A DNA stretch of 64,000 nt, from positions 2,480,001-2,544,000 of the forward strand of contig NZ_CP064686.1 in assembly GCF_023100905.1 (NCBI RefSeq). Reading direction: 5' to 3'. This stretch comes from Bradyrhizobium sp. 4. Lineage in GTDB: Bacteria; Pseudomonadota; Alphaproteobacteria; Rhizobiales; Xanthobacteraceae. The notes beneath the pieces were generated by a model. The model did not search any database, was not told the origin of the DNA, and worked only from the letters and a program-made list of their open reading frames with translations. Positions 1 to 8,658 of the stretch are shown one piece after another (positions within the stretch are counted from its first letter, which is position 1; the number at the start of each line of letters is the position of its first letter). A program made the position numbers and the translations under genes.

Positions 1-672
1 CGGAAAATCCTTGGCACGGTCCGCCGAGGTCAGGATCAGCGCGCCGCCGCCGTCGGTGACGAGGCAGCATTGCAGCAGGCGGAACGGGTAGGCGATCATG
101 CGCGAGTTGAGGACGTCGGCGACCGTGATCGGGTCCTTCATCATCGCGCGCGGATTCTTCGCCGCCCATTCCCGCTGCACCACCGCGACCGCGGCGAGCT
201 GCTCGTGCGTGATGCAATAGGTCTTCATGAAGCGCAGCACGGGGATCGGGAACATGCTGGGCGGGCCGTAGACGCCGAATGGCGCCTCGAACTGGCCTTG
301 CAGGCTGTCGGCGGGGATCGAGCGCGGCGCCTTGCCGATCATCGACTTGCCGCTCTCGGCATGGGTGATCAGCACGGTCTTGCAGAGGCCGGCCTCGATC
401 GCCGCGGCGGCATGGCGGACGTGCAGCATGAAGGAGCAGCCGCCGACCGAGGTGCCGTCCACCCAGGTCGGCTTGATGCCGAGATAGTGGCAGACCTGCT
501 GCGGTGTCTCGACGGCGGTGGCGAAGCCGTCGATGTCCGACAGCTTCAGGCCGGCATCGGCAATGGCATTGAGCGCCGCATCCGCGTGAAGCTGGAGCTG
601 CGAGGCGTTGGGAATGACACCGAGCTCGGTGGTCTCGGCCGCGCCGACGACGGCAACCTGATTGCTGCGCAT
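1..672 (-). CDS. Thiolase-like / lipid-transfer protein, C-terminal part missing
   Basis: The minus-strand frame is open from the ATG at 672 to the window edge, giving 224 codons, so the C-terminal part is outside. The N-terminus (MRSNQVAVVGAAET) and the internal GTSVGGCSF segment fit the nondecarboxylating thiolase / SCP-x-like family, which handles acyl-CoA substrates. The stop of the neighbour's frame lies 4 nt upstream of this start, on the same strand, so the two are probably co-transcribed, with the Zn-ribbon gene first. Thiolase-like plus DUF35-type Zn-ribbon pairs are common in acyl-CoA or steroid catabolism. The substrate cannot be told from the sequence. Confidence 0.75.
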   Translation of the reverse strand, partial: MRSNQVAVVGAAETTELGVIPNASQLQLHADAALNAIADAGLKLSDIDGFATAVETPQQVCHYLGIKPTWVDGTSVGGCSFMLHVRHAAAAIEAGLCKTVLITHAESGKSMIGKAPRSIPADSLQGQFEAPFGVYGPPSMFPIPVLRFMKTYCITHEQLAAVAVVQREWAAKNPRAMMKDPITVADVLNSRMIAYPFRLLQCCLVTDGGGALILTSADRAKDFP

Positions 673-676
673 GGGC

Positions 677-1090
677 TTACCCCTTCGCCGGACGGAACAC
701 GGGGAGGGTGATCTTGTCGTCGAGCGTCTCGAAGGAGACCTCGAGCTTCATGTCGAGCTCGAGCGCCTCCGGCGTCTGCGGGCAGTCGATGATGTTGCTC
801 ATCATCCGCGGTCCCTCGGCAAGTTCAACCACGGCGATCGCGTAAGGCGGCGTGAAGCCGGGCGCGGCGGGACGATGGTTGATCACGTAGCTGTAGAGGA
901 AGCCCTTGCCACTCGCCTTGAAGATGCTGACCTTGCGCGAGGCGCAGGACGGGCAGAACGGGCGCGGCGGAAAATAGACATGCGCGCAGGCGTCGCAGCG
1001 CTGCAGGCGCAACTCACCCGCCTTGGTACCGTCCCAGAAATGCTGGGTCTCGGGCGTCGGTTTCGGTCGCGCGCGCTGCGGTTCGGCCAT
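677..1090 (-). CDS. Zn-ribbon domain OB-fold protein (DUF35 family)
   Basis: 137 aa from the ATG at 1090, chosen because GGAGG lies just upstream; an in-frame start at 1156 would add 22 residues without a comparable site. A rubredoxin-like zinc ribbon (CDAC then CPSC, roughly residues 32-50) precedes an OB-fold segment, which is the DUF35 layout. In this family the protein partners a thiolase-like subunit, and the thiolase-like gene directly follows on the same strand with a 4-nt gap. The role is inferred from that pairing: an acyl-CoA-binding partner subunit. Confidence 0.8.
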   Translation of the reverse strand: MAEPQRARPKPTPETQHFWDGTKAGELRLQRCDACAHVYFPPRPFCPSCASRKVSIFKASGKGFLYSYVINHRPAAPGFTPPYAIAVVELAEGPRMMSNIIDCPQTPEALELDMKLEVSFETLDDKITLPVFRPAKG

Positions 1091-1263
1091 CTCGGCAGGT
1101 CCTCCCAAGGCCAAGCTGAGCCCGGCTGTTGCGATCTTGATGCGACAATCGACCATGGCGCGTCAACGGTCCAGCAATGCGCATGCATGCCATCATGCGC
1201 ACAATGCTTGTGTCGAACTGAGGCAGCGCTATACATTGCGCGCAAATATTCCGTGAGACAGAC

Positions 1264-2613
1264 ATGCCCGATTTTTCGACACTGACGAAGCTCGCCGAAG
1301 ACCTCGAAAGCGGCCGGACCACCTCCCGCAAGCTGGTCGAGGCTTGCATCGCCAAAATCGCCGACCCGGCCGGCGAGGGGCAGCGTGCCTTCATCCATGT
1401 CGACAAGGACGCCGCGCTTGTGGCGGCCGATGCGATGGACGGTTTGCGCAAGGTGAAGGCGGCGCCGTCGCGCTACGCCGGTATCCCGGTCTCGATCAAG
1501 GATCTCTTCGACATCAAGGGCCAGGTGACGCGCGCCGGCTCCCGCGCGCTCGACGATTCCTCCCCGGCCGAACAGGATGCCCCCACGGTGGCGCGGCTGC
1601 GCAAGGCCGGCTTCGTCGTGATCGGGCGCACCAACATGACCGAGTTCGCCTATTCCGGCATCGGCATCAATCCGCATTACGGCACGCCAAAGGGCGTCTG
1701 GAACCGGGCCGAGGGCCACGTGCCGGGCGGGTCGTCCTCGGGCGCCGCGGTTTCCGTGCTCGACGGCATGGCGCATGGCGCGCTCGGCACCGACACCGGC
1801 GGCTCCTGCCGGATTCCGGCGGCCTATAACGGCATCGTCGGCTACAAGCCGACGCAGCGGCGCGTGCCGCTCGACGGGGCTGTGCCGCTGTCGTTCTCGC
1901 TCGACAGCATCGGGCCGCTGGCACGATCGGTCAGTTGCTGTGCCATTCTCGATGCCGTGCTTGCGAACGAGCCAATCGCCCCGCTGAAGCCCCGGCCCGT
2001 CAAGGGCATGCGGCTGGCGGTCCCGACCACGATCGCGCTCGACGACCTCGACGCGGCTGTGGCCGCGACATTCGAGCGTGCACTCAAGAGCCTTGCCGAT
2101 CATGGTGCGATCATCGAGCGCATCGAGATGGCCGAATTCCACGACATCGGGCCGATGAACGCCAAGGGCGGCTTTGCGGCTTCCGAAAGCTATGCCTGGC
2201 ATCGCTACCTCCTCACGTCCAAGGGCGACGTCTACGATCCCCGAGTCTCCGTGCGCATCATGCGTGGCGAGGCGCAGAGCGCGGCGGACTACATCGATCT
2301 TCTCCACGAGCGCCGCTCGCTGATCGCCCGCGTCAATGCGCGCATCGCGCCCTATGATGCGCTGGTGCTGCCGACCACCGCCAACACGCCGCCGAAAATT
2401 TCGGATCTTGCCGACGACAAGGCGTTCACCAGGGAAAACCTGCGGGCGCTCCGCAACTGCACCCTGATCAACATGATCGACGGCTGCGCCATCTCGCTGC
2501 CTGCGCATCGCGAGGGCGAGATTCCGGTCGGCCTGATGCTGGCGGGCGCGGGCGGATCGGACCGCCGTATCTTCGAGCTTGCTGCCGGCATGGAGGCCGT
2601 AATTCGTGTTTGA
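1264..2613 (+). CDS. Amidase signature family hydrolase
   Basis: 449 aa, normal for amidase-signature enzymes (GatA-like fold). The Ser-cisSer-Lys triad is visible: Lys79 in SIKDLFDIKG, Ser157 at the start of the GGSSSG motif and nucleophile Ser181 in TDTGGSCRIP. Such enzymes hydrolyse amides, carbamates or ureides. No gatC or gatB is nearby, so this is a catabolic amidase rather than the tRNA amidotransferase. Its last 8 nt overlap the DUF2848 gene, showing translational coupling. It is divergent from the Zn-ribbon gene across about 170 nt. The substrate is unknown. Confidence 0.85.
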   Translation: MPDFSTLTKLAEDLESGRTTSRKLVEACIAKIADPAGEGQRAFIHVDKDAALVAADAMDGLRKVKAAPSRYAGIPVSIKDLFDIKGQVTRAGSRALDDSSPAEQDAPTVARLRKAGFVVIGRTNMTEFAYSGIGINPHYGTPKGVWNRAEGHVPGGSSSGAAVSVLDGMAHGALGTDTGGSCRIPAAYNGIVGYKPTQRRVPLDGAVPLSFSLDSIGPLARSVSCCAILDAVLANEPIAPLKPRPVKGMRLAVPTTIALDDLDAAVAATFERALKSLADHGAIIERIEMAEFHDIGPMNAKGGFAASESYAWHRYLLTSKGDVYDPRVSVRIMRGEAQSAADYIDLLHERRSLIARVNARIAPYDALVLPTTANTPPKISDLADDKAFTRENLRALRNCTLINMIDGCAISLPAHREGEIPVGLMLAGAGGSDRRIFELAAGMEAVIRV

Positions 2614-3292
2614 CCTGACTTTCACCGTTGACGCCCAGGACACCACCACGCCGCTGACGCTGGCGATCGATCAGATGGTCATCGCCGGCTGGACCGGCCG
2701 CGATCCGGTCGCGCGCGACAAGCACATTGCCGAGCTGCAGGAGATGGGTATCGCCCCGCCGGCCTCGACGCCGATCTACTATCGCGCCTCGGCACGACGG
2801 CTGACGATGGAAGACAGCATCGAATGCACCGGCGGCGATTCCTCTGGCGAGGTCGAGTTCGTGCTGATCGGCTGGCAGGGTCGCATTTTCGTCGGCTGCG
2901 GTTCCGACCACACCGACCGCAAGGTCGAGGCCTATAACGTCACGGTGTCCAAGCAGATGTGCGACAAGCCGATCGCATCCACGCTGTGGGAGCTCGAGGA
3001 CGTCATCGGCCACTGGGACAGGATGATCCTGCGCTCCTGGGCCACGATCAAGGGCGAACGCGTGCTGTATCAGGAGGGCACGCTCGATGCGATGCTGCCG
3101 GTCGCCGACCTGATCGCGCGTGGCTTCGAGGGAGGGAAATTTCCCGACGGCTGCGCCATGTTCGGCGGCACGTTTGCGGCGAAGGGCGGTATCCGCCCCG
3201 CCGACCGTTTCGATTTCGAGCTGGAAGACCCGGTGCTGAAGCGCACGATCAAGCACGGCTATGACGTGGTGACGCTGCCCGTGAGGGGCTAA
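2606..3292 (+). CDS. DUF2848 family protein
   Basis: 228 aa, matching from memory the DUF2848 family, whose function is not established. No signal peptide or membrane segment is visible. The C-terminal half has a hydrolase-like, FAH-reminiscent pattern (GGTFAAKGGI, then DRFDFELEDP). It starts inside the 3' end of the amidase gene (8-nt overlap), so both probably act on the same amide-type substrate, for example as successive steps of one small catabolic route. This is inference from coupling only. Confidence 0.7.
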   Translation: MFDLTFTVDAQDTTTPLTLAIDQMVIAGWTGRDPVARDKHIAELQEMGIAPPASTPIYYRASARRLTMEDSIECTGGDSSGEVEFVLIGWQGRIFVGCGSDHTDRKVEAYNVTVSKQMCDKPIASTLWELEDVIGHWDRMILRSWATIKGERVLYQEGTLDAMLPVADLIARGFEGGKFPDGCAMFGGTFAAKGGIRPADRFDFELEDPVLKRTIKHGYDVVTLPVRG

Positions 3293-3400
3293 GGTCTCTC
3301 CGCCGTCATTGCGAGGAGCCCTTGCGACGAAGCAATCCAGGCTGGTTCCGCGGGGGGATTCTGGATTGCTTCGCTCCGCTCGCAATGACGGGGAGAGAGA
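3292..3400. repeat. Intergenic palindromic repeat (CGTCATTGCGAG type)
   Basis: Two long complementary arms flank a short centre. CGTCATTGCGAG at 3304-3315 pairs with CTCGCAATGACG near 3379-3390, the inner GAAGCAATCCAG pairs with CTGGATTGCTTC, and outer GTCTCTCC/GGAGAGAGAC extends the stem. The element fills most of the gap between DUF2848 and the next gene. From memory this sequence type is common between genes in Bradyrhizobium and Rhodopseudomonas. A related degenerate half copy lies near 14311. It could fold as an RNA hairpin and end transcription of the amidase operon. Confidence 0.85.
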
Positions 3401-3448
3401 CGGAAATCGGGTGGTAGAGGACGGGGCGGTCTTGCGAAGGTCAGAGCC

Positions 3449-4195
3449 ATGACAGCAACAGCACGCAAATCGCCTCATAAGTCAGCCACGGACCCCGCCG
3501 CCCGCGTCGATGCCCTCGACTGGCCCCAGATCACCGGCGAACTCGACACCCAGGGCTGCGCGCTCCTGAAAGGCCTGCTCACGCCGGACCAGTGCCGCGC
3601 CGTCGCCGCGCTCTATCCCGACGACGCCAACTTCCGGAGCCGCATCGTCATGGGCCGCCATGGCTTCGGTCGCGGCGAGTACAAATATTTCTCCTACCCG
3701 CTGCCTGACCTGATCGCGCAGTTGCGCCCGACGCTCTACGCGCATCTCCAGGGCGTCGCCAACCGCTGGAACGAGGCTATGGGGATCGACATCCGCTACC
3801 CGGCCGAACACGCGGCGTTCCTGAAGCGGTGCCACGAGGCAGGCCAAGCGCGACCGACGCCGCTGCTGCTGCAATACGAGGCCGGCGATTTCAACTGTCT
3901 GCATCAGGACCTCTATGGCGAGCACGTGTTCCCGTTGCAGGTCGCGATCCTCTTGTCGGAGCCCGGCCGCGATTTCACCGGCGGCGAGTTCGTGCTGACC
4001 GAGCAGCGCCCGCGCATGCAGTCCCGCGCCGAAGTGGTTCCGCTCGCGCAGGGCGACGCCGTGGCCTTCGCTGTGCATCACCGCCCGGTGCAGGGGACAC
4101 GCGGCACCTACCGCGTTAATCTCCGCCATGGCGTCAGCCGGGTCAGGTCCGGTCAGCGCCACACACTAGGTGTGATCTTTCACGATGCGAAATAA
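3449..4195 (+). CDS. 2OG-Fe(II) oxygenase (prolyl-hydroxylase-like)
   Basis: 248 aa. The iron-binding HxD is H152-Q-D154, and a distal His with a 2-oxoglutarate-binding Arg lies in the HHRP...TYRVNLRHG segment near the C-terminus. This is the jelly-roll dioxygenase pattern: it uses 2-oxoglutarate and O2 to hydroxylate a substrate. It sits 12 nt upstream of alkB, another enzyme of the same superfamily, so the pair is likely one operon with a role in alkylation repair or response. The substrate (nucleic acid, protein residue or small molecule) cannot be told. Confidence 0.8.
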   Translation: MTATARKSPHKSATDPAARVDALDWPQITGELDTQGCALLKGLLTPDQCRAVAALYPDDANFRSRIVMGRHGFGRGEYKYFSYPLPDLIAQLRPTLYAHLQGVANRWNEAMGIDIRYPAEHAAFLKRCHEAGQARPTPLLLQYEAGDFNCLHQDLYGEHVFPLQVAILLSEPGRDFTGGEFVLTEQRPRMQSRAEVVPLAQGDAVAFAVHHRPVQGTRGTYRVNLRHGVSRVRSGQRHTLGVIFHDAK

Positions 4196-4207
4196 ACGCT
4201 GCCACTG

Positions 4208-4858
4208 ATGGCGGATTTGTTCGATAGCGTTGCCGAAGCCCAGCCGTCGCGCGAGGAGATCGCCGACGGCGCCGTTCTGCTGCGCGGCTTCGTCAAGCCG
4301 ATCGAGAGCGAGTTGATCGAAGCGGTGCGCGCCATCGTGGCGCAGTCGCCGTTCCGCCGCATGACCACGCCCGGCGGGCATCTGATGTCGGTCGCCATGA
4401 CCAATTGCGGCGAGCGCGGCTGGATCACCGATCATACCGGCTATCGCTATGATCCCATCGACCCGCGGACCGGGGCGCCGTGGCCGGCGATGCCGCCGGT
4501 GCTCCGCGATCTGGCGTTGCGCGCCGCGGAGCAGGGCGGCTTTGCCGGCTTCGCGCCCGACGCGTGCCTCGTCAACCGCTACGAGCCCGGCACGCGGCTG
4601 TCATTGCATCAGGACAAGGACGAGCTGGATTATTCAGCGCCGATCGTCTCGGTCTCGCTCGGGCTGCCTGCGACGTTCCTGTTCGGCGGCCTGGCACGCA
4701 GCGACAAGCCGCGCCGCTTCCGCTTGGTCCATGGCGATGTCGTGGTCTGGGGCGGGCCGTCACGGCTCGCCTATCACGGCGTCGCGCCGCTGGCCGACGG
4801 TGAACATGCGTTGCTGGGGCGGAAGCGGATCAATTTGACGTTCCGAAAGGTCCGCTGA
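4208..4858 (+). CDS. alkB: DNA/RNA oxidative demethylase AlkB
   Basis: 216 aa, the same length as the E. coli enzyme. It has NRYEPGTRLSLHQDKDE with H134 and D136 as iron ligands, then HGDVVVWGGPSRLAYHG carrying the third ligand, and a C-terminal RINLTFR motif whose Arg residues bind 2-oxoglutarate. AlkB removes methyl groups from 1-methyladenine and 3-methylcytosine by oxidation, releasing formaldehyde. It follows a second 2OG oxygenase by 12 nt and precedes an MFS gene by 54 nt. Confidence 0.93.
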   Translation: MADLFDSVAEAQPSREEIADGAVLLRGFVKPIESELIEAVRAIVAQSPFRRMTTPGGHLMSVAMTNCGERGWITDHTGYRYDPIDPRTGAPWPAMPPVLRDLALRAAEQGGFAGFAPDACLVNRYEPGTRLSLHQDKDELDYSAPIVSVSLGLPATFLFGGLARSDKPRRFRLVHGDVVVWGGPSRLAYHGVAPLADGEHALLGRKRINLTFRKVR

Positions 4859-4912
4859 CGCGTTTCCTCGCAGCCGCCGCTCGTCTAAGCTTCCGGCGGG
4901 GGAGACGGCGAT

Positions 4913-6154
4913 ATGGCGACCACACAGCTCTCGGCCGGCACTGGCGCGGCCAACCGTACCGGCTTGTATCTGGCCGTGCTGCAACTGGCGTTCACGCTTG
5001 GCTGGACCACCTACGTCATCTATCTGCCAAAGCTCGCGGCTGAGGTCGGCGTCGCGCCATCAGCCGTCATCCTCATCCTGATGCTGGACCAGGCGATCTT
5101 CACCATCGCCGACACCGCGATGGGGATCGCCGCCGACAAGATCGCTCCCCATCTCGGCAGGCTAGGCCTGTTCGTCGGGCTCGTGGCCGCGATCTCCTGC
5201 GGCGCGTTCGTCGCGCTGCCCTTCGTCGCAGGACGCGGGGTGGCCGCGCAGGGGTGGTTCATTGCCCTGATCGTGGTCTGGTCGATCACCTCGTCCGCGC
5301 TGCGCGCGCCGCCGCTGACCCTGCTCGGCAAATACCGCGCCCGGCCGCAGGTGCCGTTCCTCGCCGCGCTCGCGATGCTCGGCTATGGCGTCGCCGGCGC
5401 AGTCTCGCCCTATCTCGGCGTGGTGCTGCGCGAGCACGATGCGCGGCTGCCCTTCGTGATATCGAGCGCAGTGTTGCTGTTGACCGCGCTCGGACTGTCA
5501 CGGATCGAGCACGAGGTGGCCCGCGACACCGCGCCGCCGACACCGCCCGAAGCGGCAAAGCCGCTTGGCCTCGTGCCGATCGCCTTCATCGTCGCGATGG
5601 TGGCGCTCGCGCTCGGTTATCAGTTGCACTTCGCTCTGAACAGCGCGCCGTTCTACCTGCGCTTTGCCAAGCCGGATGAGCTGCAATGGCTGATGCCGGT
5701 GTTCTGGATCGGTTTCAACATTGCCATGTTTCCGGCAAGCCTCGTCGCCAAGCACCGTGGCGGCGTGATCGTGATGGGCGCGGCCGGACTGCTTGGAGCG
5801 GTCGCGATTGCTGCGGCCGAATTCGCCGGCAGCCTCAACACGCTGATCGTCGCGCAGTTTCTCGCCGGAGCAGCGTGGGGCTGCATGCTGATGAGCGCGA
5901 TCTCGGCTGCGTTGGCCATCGGCTCGACCGGCGCGGAGGGAAAGGTGACCGGCCTCGTCTTCTCGGCGCTGGCACTCGGGACCTTGGCACGAATGGCGGC
6001 GGTCGCCGGCGGCTTGCAGAAAGTGCCTGACTACGCGCCGCTGCTGCACTGGGCCCCGGTCGCCTGCTGGGCGGTCGCAGGCGCGGGCCTGCTGGTGATC
6101 GCGGCGGCGCGGCTACAGGGCGGCGTTCACCTCAAGGCTTCGGCGGGTGGATGA
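4913..6154 (+). CDS. MFS transporter
   Basis: 413 aa with about 12 hydrophobic segments, starting near residues 20-40 (LYLAVLQLAFTLGWTTYVIYLP) and ending near 375-400. The size and two six-helix halves fit the major facilitator superfamily, an inner-membrane secondary transporter. The substrate is unknown. The ATG at 4913 is preceded by GGCGGGGGAGAC. The 3' end overlaps the convergent ThDP-enzyme gene by 23 nt (6132-6154), so there is no room for a separate terminator between them. Confidence 0.85.
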   Translation: MATTQLSAGTGAANRTGLYLAVLQLAFTLGWTTYVIYLPKLAAEVGVAPSAVILILMLDQAIFTIADTAMGIAADKIAPHLGRLGLFVGLVAAISCGAFVALPFVAGRGVAAQGWFIALIVVWSITSSALRAPPLTLLGKYRARPQVPFLAALAMLGYGVAGAVSPYLGVVLREHDARLPFVISSAVLLLTALGLSRIEHEVARDTAPPTPPEAAKPLGLVPIAFIVAMVALALGYQLHFALNSAPFYLRFAKPDELQWLMPVFWIGFNIAMFPASLVAKHRGGVIVMGAAGLLGAVAIAAAEFAGSLNTLIVAQFLAGAAWGCMLMSAISAALAIGSTGAEGKVTGLVFSALALGTLARMAAVAGGLQKVPDYAPLLHWAPVACWAVAGAGLLVIAAARLQGGVHLKASAGG

Positions 6155-7760
6155 ACGCCCAGGGGCTCACTTCCGAATCCCTGGTCACTTCGATCGAGAT
6201 CAGATACGGCCCGCCATGGGCGAGCGCCTTCTCCATCGCCGCCTTGAACTGGTCCGGCGCAGTGACGCGCGCTGATGCGACGCCAAAGGACTCCGCCAGC
6301 TTGACGAAATCCGGGTTGACCAGATCGGACGCCACCACGCGGCCGTCGAAGCGCTCGCGCTGGTCGCGGCGGACATTGCCGTAGGCGTTGTTGTTGAACA
6401 CCAGCGTCACCACGCCGATGTTGAACTGCACGGCGGTGGCAAGCTCCTGCACGCCGAACATGAAGCCGCCGTCGCCGGTGATCGCCACCACCGGCTTGTC
6501 GGGATTGGCGACCTTGGCGCCGAGCGCGGTCGGGAAGCCCGAGCCGAGCGTGCCCTGATAGCCTGATGTGATGAAGGTGCGCGGCTCGTAGATCGGAAAA
6601 CCGTACCAGGAGGCGAAACCGAACTGCGACAATTCATCTGTCACGATCGCGTTCGCCGGCAGCACCTCGCGCAGGATGTTGAGATATGCCATCTGCGGCT
6701 GGATGCGCTGGATCGCGGCTTGCGCCGTCGCAGCAGCCTCGCGGATGTCGCCCCGCCGGCCGCTGGTCCTGGCATAGCCGGCCTTCGTCACGGCGGTGGC
6801 CAGATCGGCCGCGCCGGCCTTGGCGTCGGCGACGATAGCGACATCGGAGGCGAGCCGGCGCATCTCGGCCGGATCGATATCGACACGAATGGATTTCAGC
6901 CCCTTCGGCTGATACGGCCAGCGGAAGCCCGATGCCGGCAGTTCGGCGCGCGTGCCGATTGCGATCATCAAATCGGTTGTCGGCCACAGCTTGTAAGCTG
7001 CCGCCATGGTGAGCCCAAGCTCATGCGCGTTGGAGACGATGCCGCGGCCGCTGCGGAAGGCGACGACAGGCGCGTCGATCATCTCGGCGAGTTCGAGAAT
7101 CTCCTCGCGCGCCTCGATCGCGCCGCTGCCGACGAAGATCATCGGCGCCTTGCTGTTCCTGATCAGCGCGGCCGCCTGCTTGATCATATCAGGGTCGGGC
7201 TGCGGCGCGGGCAGCGGCTCCAGCACTTGCGCAGCCGCGGTGTCGGCGCGCTGGGTGAAGACGTCCCAGGGCATCTCGACCGAAGCGGGGCCACGCCGTC
7301 CGGACGTCATCTCCTGGAAGGCGCGCGCGACGGTGGTCGGCGCGTTGCCGGGATATTCGATCCGATCCGCCCATTTCACATAGGTGCGCAAGGTCGCGAG
7401 CTGGTCCGGCATCTCGTGCAGATGGCCGCGGCCCTTGCCCAGAAACTGCGTCGGCACCTGACCGGTGACGCACAGCACCGGCTCGTTGCAGCCGAAGGCG
7501 GTGAGCAGCGCGGCGCTGGCGTTGAGCACGCCGGGGCCGGGCACCACGCTGAACACGCCGGGCCTGCCGCTGGAGCGCGCATAGCCGAACGCCATGTAGC
7601 CGCAAGCCTGCTCGTGCCGCGCGCCGATCACCTTGAGCTGGGCCTGGTGGAACGCGTCGAACAGGCCGTAGACCTGGGCGCCGGGCAGGCCGAATACAGT
7701 ATCGACGCCATGGGCGACAAGGCCGCTTACGATGGCTTCGCCGCCGGTGAGGGTAGTCAT
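6132..7760 (-). CDS. ThDP-dependent enzyme, acetolactate synthase-like
   Basis: 542 aa with the three-domain order of ThDP enzymes. The N-terminal Pyr domain has the conserved Glu in ARHEQACGYMAFGYAR, followed by a central domain and a C-terminal PP domain with the Mg-ThDP motif GDGGFMFGVQEL...NNNAYGN. It resembles acetolactate synthase large subunits and related carboligases/decarboxylases, but no regulatory subunit is nearby. It is the last gene of the hpa operon, 25 nt after the FAH gene. No ThDP step is known in homoprotocatechuate meta-cleavage. It may act upstream (an aryl-pyruvate decarboxylase) or on the products. Confidence 0.8.
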   Translation of the reverse strand: MTTLTGGEAIVSGLVAHGVDTVFGLPGAQVYGLFDAFHQAQLKVIGARHEQACGYMAFGYARSSGRPGVFSVVPGPGVLNASAALLTAFGCNEPVLCVTGQVPTQFLGKGRGHLHEMPDQLATLRTYVKWADRIEYPGNAPTTVARAFQEMTSGRRGPASVEMPWDVFTQRADTAAAQVLEPLPAPQPDPDMIKQAAALIRNSKAPMIFVGSGAIEAREEILELAEMIDAPVVAFRSGRGIVSNAHELGLTMAAAYKLWPTTDLMIAIGTRAELPASGFRWPYQPKGLKSIRVDIDPAEMRRLASDVAIVADAKAGAADLATAVTKAGYARTSGRRGDIREAAATAQAAIQRIQPQMAYLNILREVLPANAIVTDELSQFGFASWYGFPIYEPRTFITSGYQGTLGSGFPTALGAKVANPDKPVVAITGDGGFMFGVQELATAVQFNIGVVTLVFNNNAYGNVRRDQRERFDGRVVASDLVNPDFVKLAESFGVASARVTAPDQFKAAMEKALAHGGPYLISIEVTRDSEVSPWAFIHPPKP

Positions 7761-7785
7761 GGCATTATTCCATTTCGATTATTGT

Positions 7786-8655
7786 TCAGGCTTCGTCGAC
7801 GACGCCGTTGCGTAAAGATCCGATGCCCTCGGCCGCGACTTCGATAACATCGCCGGGCTTCAGATAACGCGGCGGGTCGAACCGCGCACCGGCGCCGGTT
7901 GGCGTGCCCGTGACGATGATATCGCCGGGAACGAGCGTTGCGAAGGTCGAGATATAGCTGATGAGATAGCGGAACGGAAACATCAGCCGGCTGGTGCGGT
8001 CGTCCTGCCGCAGCTCTCCGTTGACGTGCGTGGTGAGGCGGATGTCGGCGACCTGCGATTCCTGTGCGTAGGGCACCAGCCACGGGCCGAGGCTGCCGCT
8101 GGAATCGAAGTTCTTGCCCTGCGTGACGTTGAACTTGGCATGGCGCAGCCAGTCGCGCACCGAACCTTCATTGCAGAGCGTCAGCGCGGCGATGTGATCG
8201 AGCGCCGAACTTTCCGCAATGTGCCGACCGGCCTTGCCGATCACCAGCACGATCTCTCCCTCATAGTCGAGCTGCGCGGAGGCGCGCGGGCGCACCAGCG
8301 GTGTGTCGTGGCCGACGAAGGAGCGCGGCGAGCGCATGAACATGCTCGGATATTTCGGCGCGTCCTGGCCGTCCTTGTACTCGGCATTGCGGTCGGGATA
8401 GTTGACGCCGATGCAGATGATCTTTTCCGGCGCGGGCACCGGCGGCAGCCAGATGATGTCACCGAGCGCGTGATCGGGCGTGCGGCCGGCGGCCTCTTCC
8501 GCGAAGCTCGCGAGCTTTCCTGCCGCGATCACCTCGCGCAGCGTCGGATAGTCCTTTGCGTGGCGCGCGGAGAGATCGACAATGCCGCCGTCCACGACGG
8601 CGCCGTACTTCGTTGCACCCTTGACGGAATAGGTGGCGATGCGAGGGAGGGTCAT
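7786..8655 (-). CDS. Fumarylacetoacetate hydrolase family, HpaG-like isomerase/decarboxylase
   Basis: 289 aa with one FAH module. Metal ligands appear as Glu-x-Glu in LDYEGEIVLVIG and the Asp in the NFDSSGSLGPWLV segment, and VTGTPTGAG follows. By family and position it should decarboxylate 5-oxopent-3-ene-1,2,5-tricarboxylate and/or isomerise 2-hydroxyhepta-2,4-diene-1,7-dioate. E. coli HpaG carries two such modules in one chain; only one is present here. It lies 3 nt after hpaD and 25 nt before the ThDP gene. I leave the symbol blank because the single module makes the exact step uncertain. Confidence 0.8.
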   Translation of the reverse strand: MTLPRIATYSVKGATKYGAVVDGGIVDLSARHAKDYPTLREVIAAGKLASFAEEAAGRTPDHALGDIIWLPPVPAPEKIICIGVNYPDRNAEYKDGQDAPKYPSMFMRSPRSFVGHDTPLVRPRASAQLDYEGEIVLVIGKAGRHIAESSALDHIAALTLCNEGSVRDWLRHAKFNVTQGKNFDSSGSLGPWLVPYAQESQVADIRLTTHVNGELRQDDRTSRLMFPFRYLISYISTFATLVPGDIIVTGTPTGAGARFDPPRYLKPGDVIEVAAEGIGSLRNGVVDEA

Positions 8656-8658
8656 CGC

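Noticed and set aside
883..2649. A 588-codon minus-strand frame opposite the amidase
   Set aside because: It covers a well-supported amidase, has no family resemblance, and its biased composition is typical of antisense frames in GC-rich DNA.
2468..3478. A minus-strand frame reading through the palindromic repeat at 3292-3400
   Set aside because: The typical translated repeat sequence within it shows that it is a chance frame through a repeat element opposite DUF2848.
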